Shown: positions 7,329 to 16,657, counted from the stretch's first letter. The stretch is DNA of 18,041 nucleotides from Nitrospira sp. (GCA_015904075.1 JABMDH010000004.1:1-18041); one strand, 5' to 3'. Made by a program: numbers and translations. Notes: generated by a model not told the origin, from the sequence alone.

Positions 7329-7576
7329 CATACGACGTGCGTTTGCGCGCAGCCTGAACGATCAAGAACGATGTCGGGTGCAGCGAGAACATGGTGGGGC
7401 TCAGAGAGCCATCACTCGTGAAGCATTGGACCCCGCATGAGATACACACGACGGGGGATGAGCTCATGTCCGTTGATGAAGGAGAGGGCCTCTGCAAACA
7501 AGAGTCCCCGCTCCTCATATCAGCTCCGGCTTCTTGGACTGAAGCACTCCCCTGGTCAGATCTCGTTCACGGGAGC

Positions 7577-8065
7577 TCAGTGCTCTTCCACCGCCTTCAC
7601 GCCGGATCGGAATGTCGCATACACATAGACCGGAATGGACAGGTGGCCGAGATGCTGTTCGATCAATGGCTTGACGTCCTTCCATTCCAGCGCGCCCACG
7701 CCGGTTGCCAAACGGGGAAGGGCGACACTCTTGATGTTCTCACTTTTGATCACCCTGGACAGGGCCTTGAGGCAATGGTTGACGTTCTCGATCCTGGCCC
7801 GACCCGGCTTGGCTCCGTGGCTGGAAGCCGGTTCCTGGGTAAACAGATTCACGACTCGGATGCCGCCGACACCAGCCCAGGCCCATAACCCGCCGGGCTT
7901 CGGGGTCACCGTCTGGCAGTAATGCCGGAAGTCCTTGTACATCGCAGGCCATTGTTCTCGAAGTGACAACGCCAGCCCGCTGGCAAAACTGTCGTTCGGC
8001 GCGACCCCATGTGCCACGGCTTCGGCCTGTGTCAATAAAATATCTCCTGCGACTACTTTCAACAT
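7577..8065 (-). CDS. Stand-alone macro-domain protein (ADP-ribose binding)
   Basis: A 162-residue protein that is essentially one macro domain. It opens with VVAGDILLTQAEAVAHGVA, the conserved Asp that contacts adenine. It continues with a glycine/alanine-rich ligand loop (NDSFASGLALSLR) and has VVNLFTQEP and VALPRLATGVGALEWKDV near the second phosphate-binding loop. The His-Gly-Val in place of Asn-Ala-Asn after the first strand matches the Poa1p-like subgroup rather than the MacroD subgroup. Macro domains bind or hydrolyse ADP-ribose derivatives, for example by reversing ADP-ribosylation or processing ADP-ribose-1''-phosphate. GGAGGTGA sits 8 bases before the ATG. No ADP-ribosylating toxin (DarT-like) is visible next to it, so a toxin-antitoxin role is not supported. 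Confidence 0.85.
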   Translation of the reverse strand: MLKVVAGDILLTQAEAVAHGVAPNDSFASGLALSLREQWPAMYKDFRHYCQTVTPKPGGLWAWAGVGGIRVVNLFTQEPASSHGAKPGRARIENVNHCLKALSRVIKSENIKSVALPRLATGVGALEWKDVKPLIEQHLGHLSIPVYVYATFRSGVKAVEEH

Positions 8066-8144
8066 GTGCTATTCACCTCCGTATGGACAACCCACTTACA
8101 TTCTTCTGCCGAGTGCGACTGATGTCCGAACACAAGAGCTCGAA

Positions 8145-9410
8145 CTACGGCGTCTTCGCGCAACGGAACCCGTAACCAAAAAGCCGATTCGTCGATTGCG
8201 CATTGAACCGGTGCGCGGACCGCAAGAAATCAGACACATACAGCCAGGACCCGCCGCGCACGACCTTCTGATTACCCTTTGCCGGCCCAATGGGGTTCTT
8301 TTCCAAGCTTGTCATATATGAGTCATGGTCGTACCAATCGAAAACCCACTCCCAGGCATTGCCGGCCATGTCATAGATACCATAGGGACTCTTCCCCGCC
8401 TCGAACGATCCAACCGGGGCTAAGGCCAGATGGTCGTCCCAATCCTTTCTCCCGTAATTGGCGTGGAGCCGAGTCGGCGCCTCATTGCCCCAGGGGTAAA
8501 TCCGCCCATCTGTTCCCCGCGCGGCTTTTTCCCATTCCGCTTCAGTCGGCAGTCGCTTGCCGGCCCACTTACAATAATTGACAGCATCCTCCCAACTCAC
8601 ATTGACGACCGGCCGTCTCTGATGTTGGGGTTGATTCATGATGCTCCAATCCGGAGGCTCCTCCATGCCCGTGACTTCCAGATACCTGGCGTACTGTCCC
8701 ACCGTCACCTCAAACTTATCCATGTAGAAGGCATTGAGGTAGATCTGTCTTACAGGCTTTTCGTCATCACCACGATCGCTTCCCCTCGTGAACTTCCCGG
8801 CCGGCACCAGCACCATCTGTATATCCAGAGAGTCAATCTCCGCCAATCCTCCTACCGATCCCGCAAATGCCCGATTCCTGGATGCGGCAGTGGATCGTGG
8901 TCGTGGAAGTTTCCCCTGCAACTGTTGATAGAGAGATTGCTGCTCATTGTTGAGACCCAGCTCATCGGCGTTGTGCAAGACCTCCTCCGCCTGCTTCAGT
9001 TTTCCACCGGCCAGCAGGTCCTTCGCCTCGTTCAGGTGCCGCCACACCGTCATTTCCTCCCGTAACCGCCACACCTTCGCTTTGGTTTTTGGCAAATATG
9101 ACTTCGTGGGTCCGGATTTGGCATCCAGCTCCAAGGCGGTCTCGTAGTGTTCCTCTGCGCAGGTCCAGACTTCCAGGGCTCGACAGGCCTCGGCTAGGTT
9201 GAAATGAGCCGGCAGATTGGACGGATCTTTCAGCAGGCCGGCTTCCAACGCTGCCCGCGCCTCCGCATAGTTTTTGTTTTTCAGCAGGCCTTCCCCCTTG
9301 GTAAACTCCTGCTCACCGGCCCCGGCGGCATGAGCAGTCACGGATTGTGCGCTCATCCCAACACAGACGAGGACGCACAGCACGGTCATTCTTACCAACA
9401 TCTCTCTCAT
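8145..9410 (-). CDS. Secreted protein with TPR-like repeats and an FGE-sulfatase (SUMF1-like) domain
   Basis: A 421-residue exported protein. Residues 1-30 form a signal peptide (core VLCVLVCVGM, cleavage near AHAAG). Residues about 33-165 are helical repeats of TPR type (YAEARAALEAGLLKDPSNLP; HFNLAEACRALEVWTCAEEH; ALELDAKSG). Residues about 195-421 are the formylglycine-generating-enzyme/sulfatase-modifying-factor fold: MVLVPAGKFTRGSD, FYMDKFEVTVGQYARYL, PVVNVSWEDAVNYCKWAGKR, LPTEAEWEKAARG, MAGNAWEWVFDWY, RGGSW and YGFRCAK. True FGE has a pair of copper-binding cysteines after RGGS. Here that segment reads SDFLRSAHRF with no cysteine, so sulfatase activation is unlikely and the domain is probably structural or binding, as in many bacterial FGE-like proteins. 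GGGAGGA precedes the ATG at 9410. Confidence 0.9.
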   Translation of the reverse strand: MREMLVRMTVLCVLVCVGMSAQSVTAHAAGAGEQEFTKGEGLLKNKNYAEARAALEAGLLKDPSNLPAHFNLAEACRALEVWTCAEEHYETALELDAKSGPTKSYLPKTKAKVWRLREEMTVWRHLNEAKDLLAGGKLKQAEEVLHNADELGLNNEQQSLYQQLQGKLPRPRSTAASRNRAFAGSVGGLAEIDSLDIQMVLVPAGKFTRGSDRGDDEKPVRQIYLNAFYMDKFEVTVGQYARYLEVTGMEEPPDWSIMNQPQHQRRPVVNVSWEDAVNYCKWAGKRLPTEAEWEKAARGTDGRIYPWGNEAPTRLHANYGRKDWDDHLALAPVGSFEAGKSPYGIYDMAGNAWEWVFDWYDHDSYMTSLEKNPIGPAKGNQKVVRGGSWLYVSDFLRSAHRFNAQSTNRLFGYGFRCAKTP

Positions 9411-9476
9411 GGACAGATTCCTCCCAGTTGACTGTGATTGCCCTCAGAAGTCTGCCTCGCCTCCTGGCCAAGAGAA

Positions 9477-9674
9477 CTAGCCGTACCGGCCCGGCACGCT
9501 CACGAAAAGCTCATACAAGATAGTGCCCACTTCACTCCGGTGGCCGGCAGGGAGCGGCCTCACACCACACGCACTCCCTTCTCTCACCTCCAATAGCTGG
9601 AAGGTTGGGGTTGTTCCTGGAGAGACATGGCAGACTTTGATCGAATGTCCGTAACGAACAGCGTCCAACGACAT
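9477..9674 (-). CDS. Possible small hypothetical protein (65 residues)
   Basis: The gap between the FGE-like gene and the pump gene (9411-9823) holds one candidate: a 65-residue ORF from ATG 9674, with AGGA 7 bases upstream, ending at a TAG (9477-9479). It reads YGHSIKVCHVSPGTTPTFQL and ELFVSVPGRYG, which has a protein-like mix of residues, but I recognise no family, signal peptide or membrane segment. A second frame overlaps it (from about 9766), so coding capacity is uncertain. I see nothing else in this 413-base gap. Confidence 0.25.
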   Translation of the reverse strand: MSLDAVRYGHSIKVCHVSPGTTPTFQLLEVREGSACGVRPLPAGHRSEVGTILYELFVSVPGRYG

Positions 9675-9823
9675 TGCGCCATCCTAATTCCTTCATTACT
9701 CCCTTCCATTTTTCCTACTGGGTGAGGGGCATCGTCGATCCCGCACCGCGCGCATTGAGGGAGCACATTCCGATGTGGGGCCTCAGCGAGCGCAGGGATT
9801 GCCCCCTGCTGCCCGCTTCTTCC

Positions 9824-12800
9824 TCACACCCATTCCGGCGCATACTCTTTCCCCACTTCCCGTTCGGCCAGCCATCGATAGAGGGCCGGCAACACCACCA
9901 GGGTCAACGCGGTTGAGGTAAAGAGCCCGCCGATGACGACGGTAGCCAGCGGCCGCTGCACTTCAGCCCCGATCCCTTGCGCCAGCACCAACGGCAATAG
10001 ACCAAGCAGGGTGGTCATCATGGTCATGACCACCGGGCGAAGGCGCAGGCTGCAGCCGATGATGATCGCCTCATCTGTCTGCTTCCCTTCATGACGCAGT
10101 TGGTTGATGTAGGACACCAGCACGATGCCATTTCCGACCGCCAGCCCGAATAACTCGATGAAGCCGATGGAGGCCGGTACGCTCAAGTACTGCCCGCTCA
10201 GCCACAGCGATACGACGCCTCCGATCAAGGCGAAGGGCAGATTGAGCATAATCAACAGGGCATAACGCACCGAATGGAACGCCCAAAAGAGGAGAAAGAA
10301 CACGAGGCCAAGAGTGACCGGCACGACGATCAACAGCCGTTCGTTGGCCCGTTCCATATTTTCAAAGGCTCCGCCCCACACAACCCGATAGCCTTCCGGC
10401 AGGCGGATCTGCTCCGCTAACTTCTTTCGCCCTTCATCCACGACTCCACCGATGTCCCGGCCCACGACGTTGAAACCGATATAGACACGGCGTTTGACCT
10501 GCTCACGGCTGATACGGAGCGGCCCTTCGCGCATGTCGATCGTCGCAAGATCGCTCAGGGGGATCAAGGCACCGGAAGCCGACTTCACCCGAATCTCTCC
10601 GACACTTGCTACGCTGTTCCGATACGGCTCCGGAAATCTCAGAATGAGCTGGAACCGCCGCTCGCCTTCGTACACCTGGGTTGCCGCCTTGCCGCCGATC
10701 GCAGTGACAACGATCTCCTGCACGTCGGCCACGTTGATGCCAAAGCGGGCGATCTTCTGCCGGTCGATATCGATGGTGAGATACGGCTGGCCGGCGATTT
10801 GTTCGACCTTGATGTCCTTGACGCCGTCGATCTGCTGCATGAGGGCGGCGATCTCCTCGGCCTTGTCCCGCAAGACCATGAGGTCGTCGCCGAACAGTTT
10901 GATCGCGCATTCCGTTCTGATGCCGGAGATGAGCTCGTCCACCCGTTCCTGAATCGGCTGACTCATGAGGACGGAGATACCGGGAATCTCCGCCAGCTTT
11001 TTCCTGATGGCGTCGGTCAATTGCGGCTGCGTCACCGCTGTCGTCCAGGTACTCCGGTCACTCAATGACACGATCGGGTCGCTTTCATTCGGCTCCTCCG
11101 GCCCGAACGCGATATCCGGCCGGCCTATTTTGCTCACGGCCATCCGGACTTCGGGAAATTCCAACATCGCTTTATGGGTCTGTTTCTCCATCTCGATGGA
11201 TTCCTGCAGCGACACACTCGGCAACCGGACGACTTGAGGAGTGAGCGCGCCTTCTTCCAACAGAGGAATGAATTCCCGCCCAATGAGGGGCACTAGGGTC
11301 ATGCTGGCCAGCGCGACGGTCATCGAGCCAGACCGGTGACAGGGTCAGCGTGACAACGACCGATGCCAGGAGCGCAATGACCAGCGTATAGGCCAATGGC
11401 GCAAACATTTTCCCTTCGATACCCTGGAGCGTCAGAAGCGGCAGGAACACGACGCTGATGATCAGAATGCCGAACAAGATCGGCCGGCCCACTTCCTTCG
11501 TGGCATGAAGAATGACGCTGAGCCTGCTTTCCTGCGACGCTCCACTGTGTTGCGCGAGATGCCGATAGGCGTTTTCCACGACGACCAGGGATCCGTCCGC
11601 GATCTCGCCAATGGCGATGGCAAGCCCTCCGAGCGTCATCAAGTTGGCCGAGAGTCCGAATCGCTCCATCACGATAAACGTCACGAGCGGAGTTACGATC
11701 AACGTTGCCGTCACAATGATGGCGCTGCGGACATGGCCCAAAAAGAAAAAGAAGACGAAGACCACCAGTACAATCCCCTCGATCAGCGCATCTCGGACTG
11801 TATTGACGGCTGCGCTGACCAGTTCGATGCGGTCGTAGAAGGGGACCAGCTTCACGCCGGCTGGAAGGACATCGTTCCGGTGTACGTCCTCCACCTTGTC
11901 TTTGACCGCCTCGACCACCTGGCGCGCGTTTCCTCCGCGGATCATCAGCACCGTGCCCGCGACGACTTCCCGTTCGCCGTTGAGCACCACCGCGCCATGG
12001 CGGACGGCGTGTCCGATGCGGACCTCCGCGACATCGCGCACAAAGACCGGCGTGCCGCCGGCCTCTTTCACGATAATGGACTCGATGTCGCTCACGCTCT
12101 TGATGAGGCCAAGACCGCGGACGATCGCGCGTTCGGCATGGCGCTCCAGCACATTGCCGCCGGCATTGGCATTGTTCTTCACCACCGCCTCATGAATATC
12201 GTGGAGCGTCAAGCCGAACTTGATGAGCTTGGCCGGATCGACCAGGACCTGATACTGCTTGACGAACCCGCCCATGCCATTCACATCGATCACGCCCGGC
12301 ACCGTCTTGAGCAGCGGGCGGAGAACCCAGTCCTGGAGCGTGCGCTGCTCCGTCAACGCTGTCTCCATCGCACGCTGATCGGCAGCTGCGCCATTTTGCC
12401 CCGTTCTGGCTCCGGCGATCTCAGTTGAGCCGAGCTCCGGCGTAGGACCCTCGACATAGTATTGATAGACTTCGCCCAGCCCTGTGCTGACCGGCGCCAT
12501 GACGGGCTCCAACCCATCGGGCAGGCGCGCCTTGGCCGCCATCATCCGTTCGAGCACCAACTGGCGGGCGAAATAGATATCGACATCGTCCCGGAATACC
12601 ACTGTGATCTGAGAGAGCGCGAATTTGGAAAGGGATCGGATTTCCGCGAGACCGGGCAGACCGGTCATCTGAAGTTCCAACGGATAGGTGATGAACCGTT
12701 CGACTTCGACGGGCGACAGACCCGGTGCGTCGGTCAGCACCTGCACCTGAATATTGGTCACGTCGGGATAGGCATCGATCGGAATGGACTGAAAGGCCAC

Positions 12801-12884
12801 GAGGCCGGCGGCGGACAACAGACAGGCCAGGCCGATCACCAGAATCCGTTGCCGCAGCGAAAATTCCAACAGAGAGGCAATCAT
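9824..12884 (-). pseudogene. cusA: CusA/CzcA-family heavy-metal efflux RND pump, internal deletion plus frameshift
   Basis: The inner-membrane proton-driven pump of a CusCBA/CzcCBA-type exporter of heavy-metal cations; the metal is not decidable here. The N-terminal part (12884 to about 11330) has MIASLLEFSLRQR, PIDAYPDVTNIQVQV, LVLERMMAAKARLP and GGLAIAIGEIADGS followed by VVVENAYRHL, the proton-relay helix region with Asp and Glu. It runs to ASVVVTLTLSPV and then leaves frame. The C-terminal part (11323 to 9824, another frame) resumes at ALASMTLVPLIGREFIPLL and continues through the second half to the normal end (LVVLPALYRWLAE). Homologues have roughly 60 residues between these blocks, including a cytoplasmic linker and the start of helix 7; they are absent. 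So a deletion of about 180-200 bases, not a multiple of three, removed them. A ~30-residue hydrophilic insert after QYYVEG precedes TEQRTLQDWV. As written, no full pump can be made. Confidence 0.88.
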
Positions 12885-14128
12885 GGCGCCGGCTCAATCT
12901 TGTGCCGTTCCATCTCGGATTTGAGGGCGAAGGAACCCTTCGTCACCACCACCTCGCCGGCACGCACCCCATCCAATACCTGCACCAGGTCTCCCTGTTC
13001 CTCTCCCAATGTGACGCTCCGCGCCTCGAATTCCCCCGTCTCTCTCCGCACAAATACCATCGCGCCGGACGGACCGTTCTGGATTGCCTGGATTGGCAGG
13101 CTCAGTTCGTCCGGTTTCGACGCCGCATAGACACGAATCACGGCGAACATCTCAGGTTTCAACAGCCGATCGGGATTCGGCACGGTCACCCGGAGCCGCA
13201 TCGTACGGGTAGCCGGATCGAGCGTATCTCCGACGTAAGTGATCGTCCCCGAGAAAATGGCGTGCGGATAGGCTGCGAGGACTACATCGACTTTCTGGTC
13301 CTTGCGGATAAATCTGACGTCCTTTTCAGGCACGTTGCCAACCACCCAGACATCGGTCAAATCGGCCACGGTGAAGAAATTTTGGTGCGTCTCGACCACC
13401 TCGCCTCGGGTGATATTGCGCATGATGATCCGGCCGTCGAATGGCGCGCGCAAGGACACGTCGGCCTTGATCGTCTGTTGCCGATTCAGCCGCTCGATCT
13501 CATCCGGCGGCACTCCGAGCAGTTCCAGACGGTTCTTCGTTTCACGCGCTTCGGCCTGCGCCGTTCTCATGGCCGCTTCGCGCCGCAGCAGTTCGGCCAG
13601 GCTCACGGCTTTGTTTTCATACAGCTCCTTGGCCCGTGCATGCGCCAGCTCCGCTTCGTGCAGCCTGGCCGCAGCTTTCAGATAATCCCCCTCCGCTACT
13701 CCAAAATCCATACTATGGAGCAACGCCAGCAAGGCGCCTTTCTTGACGTCTTGGCCGACATCCACCTGGACGTTGACGACACGCCCGCGGATGAGGGTCG
13801 TGACCTCGGCCAATTCGTTCTCATTGGCCTGGACGGTGGCGGGAAACTCACGATGTGTGAGCAGTTGCCCCTGCCCGACAGGCGCAAGCTCCAGGTTCAT
13901 CCGGGAGGACTCTTCAGGCGTCAGACGCAAGAATCCGGATTGGGTAGAGAGTGAATCCGGTTTGCCGACAGAAGTCTCCACCGATTTGTTCTCACAGGCA
14001 ATGACGCCCATCAGCATAAGACCCATGAGGATACTTGAGAGAAGACGATGTGAAACCAGTCCGCATGTGCTTCGTCTCAGCCAAGCATTGTTCACAATCA
14101 CCGCTCCCCCGGCTCCAGACACACCCAT
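12881..14128 (-). CDS. cusB: CusB/CzcB-family RND efflux periplasmic adaptor lipoprotein
   Basis: The membrane-fusion protein that links the inner-membrane RND pump to an outer-membrane channel in heavy-metal export. The start at 14128 is set by AGGAGGAGAAG directly upstream; the frame is open 34 codons further back but without a ribosome site. A lipoprotein signal ends in LMLMGVIAC, so Cys46 would be acylated. The order is then typical: LTPEESSRMNLELAPV, the first half-lipoyl (LIRGRVVNVQVDVGQDVKKG), an alpha-hairpin (KAAARLHEAELAHARAKELY to RNRLELLGV-like residues), the second half-lipoyl (KADVSLRAPFDGRI), then barrel and membrane-proximal domains. The product is 415 residues, normal for the family. 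Its stop overlaps the pump start as ATGA, so the two are translationally coupled. No outer-membrane partner is present in the window. Confidence 0.92.
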   Translation of the reverse strand: MGVSGAGGAVIVNNAWLRRSTCGLVSHRLLSSILMGLMLMGVIACENKSVETSVGKPDSLSTQSGFLRLTPEESSRMNLELAPVGQGQLLTHREFPATVQANENELAEVTTLIRGRVVNVQVDVGQDVKKGALLALLHSMDFGVAEGDYLKAAARLHEAELAHARAKELYENKAVSLAELLRREAAMRTAQAEARETKNRLELLGVPPDEIERLNRQQTIKADVSLRAPFDGRIIMRNITRGEVVETHQNFFTVADLTDVWVVGNVPEKDVRFIRKDQKVDVVLAAYPHAIFSGTITYVGDTLDPATRTMRLRVTVPNPDRLLKPEMFAVIRVYAASKPDELSLPIQAIQNGPSGAMVFVRRETGEFEARSVTLGEEQGDLVQVLDGVRAGEVVVTKGSFALKSEMERHKIEPAP

Positions 14129-14163
14129 ACTTCTCCTCCTATGCTGAGCATGGGCCATGCCCC

Positions 14164-14181
14164 AGAAAACAGCGGTTTTCT
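14164..14181. promoter_or_regulatory. Candidate operator: 7-bp inverted repeat between divergent cusB and hydroquinone reductase genes
   Basis: AGAAAAC-AGCG-GTTTTCT is a perfect inverted repeat 36 bases upstream of the cusB start and 130 bases upstream of the divergent reductase start. Nearby, GCATGG-G-CCATGC (14148-14160) is a second perfect inverted repeat. Either would suit a dimeric regulator of the metal-efflux genes, but no regulator gene is in the window and the assignment is inference only. Confidence 0.35.
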
Positions 14182-14310
14182 CGATGAACAGATCGACATC
14201 CGTAGCCTTTTGCCACGGCTTCAAAATCACTCTGTAGAGAAATGGGGCAGAAGGCTGAAAACTCCCGACGCCATCAATTTGTATCTGTGAGATACTGCAA
14301 AGAAGGGGTT

Positions 14311-15255
14311 ATGGAAATTCTGGCTCAGTTTCCCAACGAGCAGTCCAAGTCCGGTGAATTCACGCGGCAATCGGATGCATTCCGAGGCCGGGTGACCGCT
14401 GACGGCAGTTCCGGATTTCCGGCCGCGCCAGACCGCTATCACCTGTATGTATCGTGGGCATGCCCCTGGGCTCACCGCACGATCATTGTGCGTAAGCTCA
14501 AGAAACTCGACGGCATCATCGGGATGACGGTCGTGGACCCGATTCGTGACGAGCACGGCTGGGCGTTTCGCGAAGGGTCCGGCCATACGCTGGATCCCAT
14601 CAATGGATTCCACTTTCTCCGCGAAGCCTATGAAGCGACCGATCCGCATTATCGAGGGCGCATCACCGTACCGGTGCTGTGGGACCGGATCACCAAACGC
14701 ATCGTCACCAACTCCGACGACGATGTGATGAGAATCTTCAACAGCGAGTTCAATCGTTTCACAGACGGTGGTCTCGACTTGTATCCGGAAGCGCGCCGAC
14801 GGGAAATCGACGAGCTCAACCGCTTCATCTACGAGAACGTGAACGATGGGGTCTATCGGGCAGGATTCGCCACATCGCAGCAGGCCTACGAACGGGCCGT
14901 GCGGCGGCTGTTTGACGCGCTGGATCTGCTCGATGCGCGCCTTGCAAGCCGGCGTTATCTATTCGGGGCGACATTCGTCGAAACTGATTGGCGGCTGTTC
15001 GTCACGCTGGTGCGGTTTGATGCGGTGTACCACGGACACTTCAAGTGCAACCTCAGACGCATCATCGATTACCCGCACCTGTTCGGCTATTTGAAAGACC
15101 TCTATCAAACAGACGGCGTCGCCGACACTGTGAATTTCGACCATATCAAGCGACATTACTACATGACCCATGGCGAGATTAATCCGACCGGCATCGTCCC
15201 TCTCGGTCCGGACCAGAACCTGACTACCCCTCACGAACGCGAGCGGCTGCTCTAA
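14311..15255 (+). CDS. yqjG: Glutathionyl-hydroquinone reductase (Xi-class GST, YqjG/Ecm4 family)
   Basis: This cytosolic enzyme removes glutathione from S-glutathionyl-hydroquinones through a catalytic cysteine, forming a mixed disulfide (family EC 1.8.5.7). The 314-residue product starts at ATG 14311, chosen because AAGAAGGGG lies just upstream and MEILAQFPNEQS matches the family's N-terminus. It shows SDAFRGRVTADGSSGFPA, the active site YVSWACPWAHR with Cys51, VPVLWDRITKRIVTNSDDD (the thioredoxin-fold Ser/Asn-Asp binding site), and the all-helical domain with RYLFGATFVETDWRLFVTLV. Near the C-terminus HYYMTHGEINPTGIVPLGP is the Xi-class signature. Length and motifs are complete. It is transcribed away from cusB. 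A short repeat GTATC-N5-GATAC lies at 14281-14295 just before its ribosome site. Confidence 0.95.
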   Translation: MEILAQFPNEQSKSGEFTRQSDAFRGRVTADGSSGFPAAPDRYHLYVSWACPWAHRTIIVRKLKKLDGIIGMTVVDPIRDEHGWAFREGSGHTLDPINGFHFLREAYEATDPHYRGRITVPVLWDRITKRIVTNSDDDVMRIFNSEFNRFTDGGLDLYPEARRREIDELNRFIYENVNDGVYRAGFATSQQAYERAVRRLFDALDLLDARLASRRYLFGATFVETDWRLFVTLVRFDAVYHGHFKCNLRRIIDYPHLFGYLKDLYQTDGVADTVNFDHIKRHYYMTHGEINPTGIVPLGPDQNLTTPHERERLL

Positions 15256-15361
15256 CCCGTCCTCCTCTCATATGGTCAACGGCAGCTTATGGCAAATCGC
15301 CCTAGAGCAGGCTCTCATCCTGTCGCGACATGCAACCTCCGACATAGGCTGAAATTAATGA

Positions 15362-15390
15362 TTGGCGATTGAACCGGCTTTTGGTAAAGT
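15362..15390 (+). promoter_or_regulatory. Candidate sigma-70-type promoter for mlaA
   Basis: TTGGCG (15362-15367) and TAAAGT (15385-15390) are separated by 17 bases, each matching consensus at four of six positions. Transcription would start near 15397, leaving about 50 bases of leader before the mlaA start. Sequence match only. Confidence 0.35.
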
Positions 15391-15446
15391 GCGCACCCAC
15401 CTGCCGATAACGGGTTGATGTGCTTGATTTGATGGGGGGGAGCGTA

Positions 15447-16382
15447 GTGAAAACTATGATGGCCGGACTATACGAGATACCGATCCAGCTGAAGGGAAAA
15501 ATGGTTGGACTCGCCCTGATTGTTGCGCTGTTATCATTCTCTGGTTGCGCGAGCCCGGTCGCCTCAAAAACTCTTCAGCCCTCTGGAACTGAATACTCGA
15601 ACACCCCGGCTCATATTGTCATGGTGTCTTCAGCCGCTGCCCCTACCGCCACGGTTCGCAGTACTTCTCAAGATGAACCGTTCGACCCCTTTGCCAAACC
15701 GGGCGAGACAGGTCTTGACGACTACGATCCGTGGGAATCAGTCAACACCAAGTTTTTTGAGTTCAACCGACAGCTCGATCGCTGGGTGCTGAAGCCGATT
15801 GCGAAAGGTTACGACTACATCCTTCCAAATATTGTTCAGGTCGGCGTGAGTAATATCTTCTACAATAGTCGTGCAACCCCACGGTTCCTGAACAATGTAT
15901 TTCAGGGAAAATTCAAAGGAGCCGGGATCGAAGTCGGGCGCTTTCTCATTAATACGACAGTTGGAATCGGAGGGTTTTTCGATGTGGCCCAACACTACTT
16001 CAAGCTGACGACCCCGGAGGAGGATACGGGGCAAACACTCGGATTTTATGGAGTCCCACCAGGTCCGTACATCATGGTACCGATTCTTGGACCGTATACG
16101 GTTCGTGATCTTGCCGGCTATGCTGGCGACATTGCCCTCAATCCAATTTACTGGCTCATCCTGCCGACCATGCACAATATCGACTCGATTCCAACAGTAG
16201 TCGATATCGATGAACGGGCGGCCACGTATGCCATATCGATAGGTTCACGTGCAACCGAAGTCGTCAACGAACGTTCCCTGAATCTGGAAAAATTTCAGGG
16301 AGTGGAAGAAGCCACGGTGGACCTCTACAGCGCCGTCCGTAACGCCTATCTCCAGAAGCGGGCCAAGGCTATTCAAGAGTAG
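15447..16382 (+). CDS. mlaA: MlaA/VacJ-family outer-membrane lipoprotein
   Basis: MlaA sits in the inner leaflet of the outer membrane and removes misplaced phospholipids, passing them to the periplasmic carrier MlaC for return to the inner membrane. The start is taken as GTG 15447 because a GGGGGGAG run ends 5 bases before it; an ATG at 15456 or an upstream GTG at 15420 are alternatives. The product has a lipoprotein signal (VGLALIVALLSFSGC, Cys34), a Ser/Thr/Pro-rich linker, and the full MlaA domain: DPWESVNTKFFEFNRQLDRW, FYNSRATPRFLNNVFQGKFK, GRFLINTTVGIGGFFDVA, EDTGQTLGFYGVPPGPYIMV and PILGPYTVRDLAGY. No other mla genes are nearby, as is common for mlaA in many bacteria. Confidence 0.95.
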   Translation: MKTMMAGLYEIPIQLKGKMVGLALIVALLSFSGCASPVASKTLQPSGTEYSNTPAHIVMVSSAAAPTATVRSTSQDEPFDPFAKPGETGLDDYDPWESVNTKFFEFNRQLDRWVLKPIAKGYDYILPNIVQVGVSNIFYNSRATPRFLNNVFQGKFKGAGIEVGRFLINTTVGIGGFFDVAQHYFKLTTPEEDTGQTLGFYGVPPGPYIMVPILGPYTVRDLAGYAGDIALNPIYWLILPTMHNIDSIPTVVDIDERAATYAISIGSRATEVVNERSLNLEKFQGVEEATVDLYSAVRNAYLQKRAKAIQE

Positions 16383-16406
16383 GACAACCGCCGCCATGGT
16401 TCAGAC

Positions 16407-16430
16407 TGTCCCTAGCCATGTCGAGGGACA
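16407..16430. other. Stem-loop downstream of mlaA
   Basis: TGTCCCT and AGGGACA form a 7-bp stem around a 10-base loop, 24 bases after the mlaA stop. There is no following T-run, so it is a weak terminator candidate or a transcript-stabilising hairpin. I see nothing else convincing between 16383 and 16657. Confidence 0.25.
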
Positions 16431-16657
16431 ATAGGCGATCGGCAATTCCGGTGGATGGTTCGGAAGCTCCGATGGACGATTTCAACTGAAATATCAGAGG
16501 ACTTTTTGTGCGGTGATCGCGGGAAGCACCAGTGACTCGGTCAGTGCACACACCACCACTTCACTCGGAAACGATCTCGATGAGAGGAGGACACACCTTA
16601 CAAGAGACGAAACCGAGTCACCAAGTGCCGCCTATCGGCTAACTGAGACGCAACGGT

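Noticed and set aside
7391..7888. 165-codon plus-strand open frame starting before the macro-domain gene
   Set aside because: Mostly antisense to the macro-domain gene; the part outside it (7391-7576) has no recognisable protein character. The spacer 7329-7576 therefore appears empty.
7577..8065. Macro-domain protein as the antitoxin of a DarTG-type toxin-antitoxin pair
   Set aside because: No DarT-like or other ADP-ribosyltransferase ORF is adjacent on either side.
11505..12428. 307-codon plus-strand open frame
   Set aside because: Antisense to the CusA N-terminal half; Asp/His/Arg-rich composition typical of shadow frames in GC-rich DNA.
12725..13954. 409-codon plus-strand open frame
   Set aside because: Antisense to cusB, which has a full set of adaptor motifs, a lipobox and a strong ribosome site.
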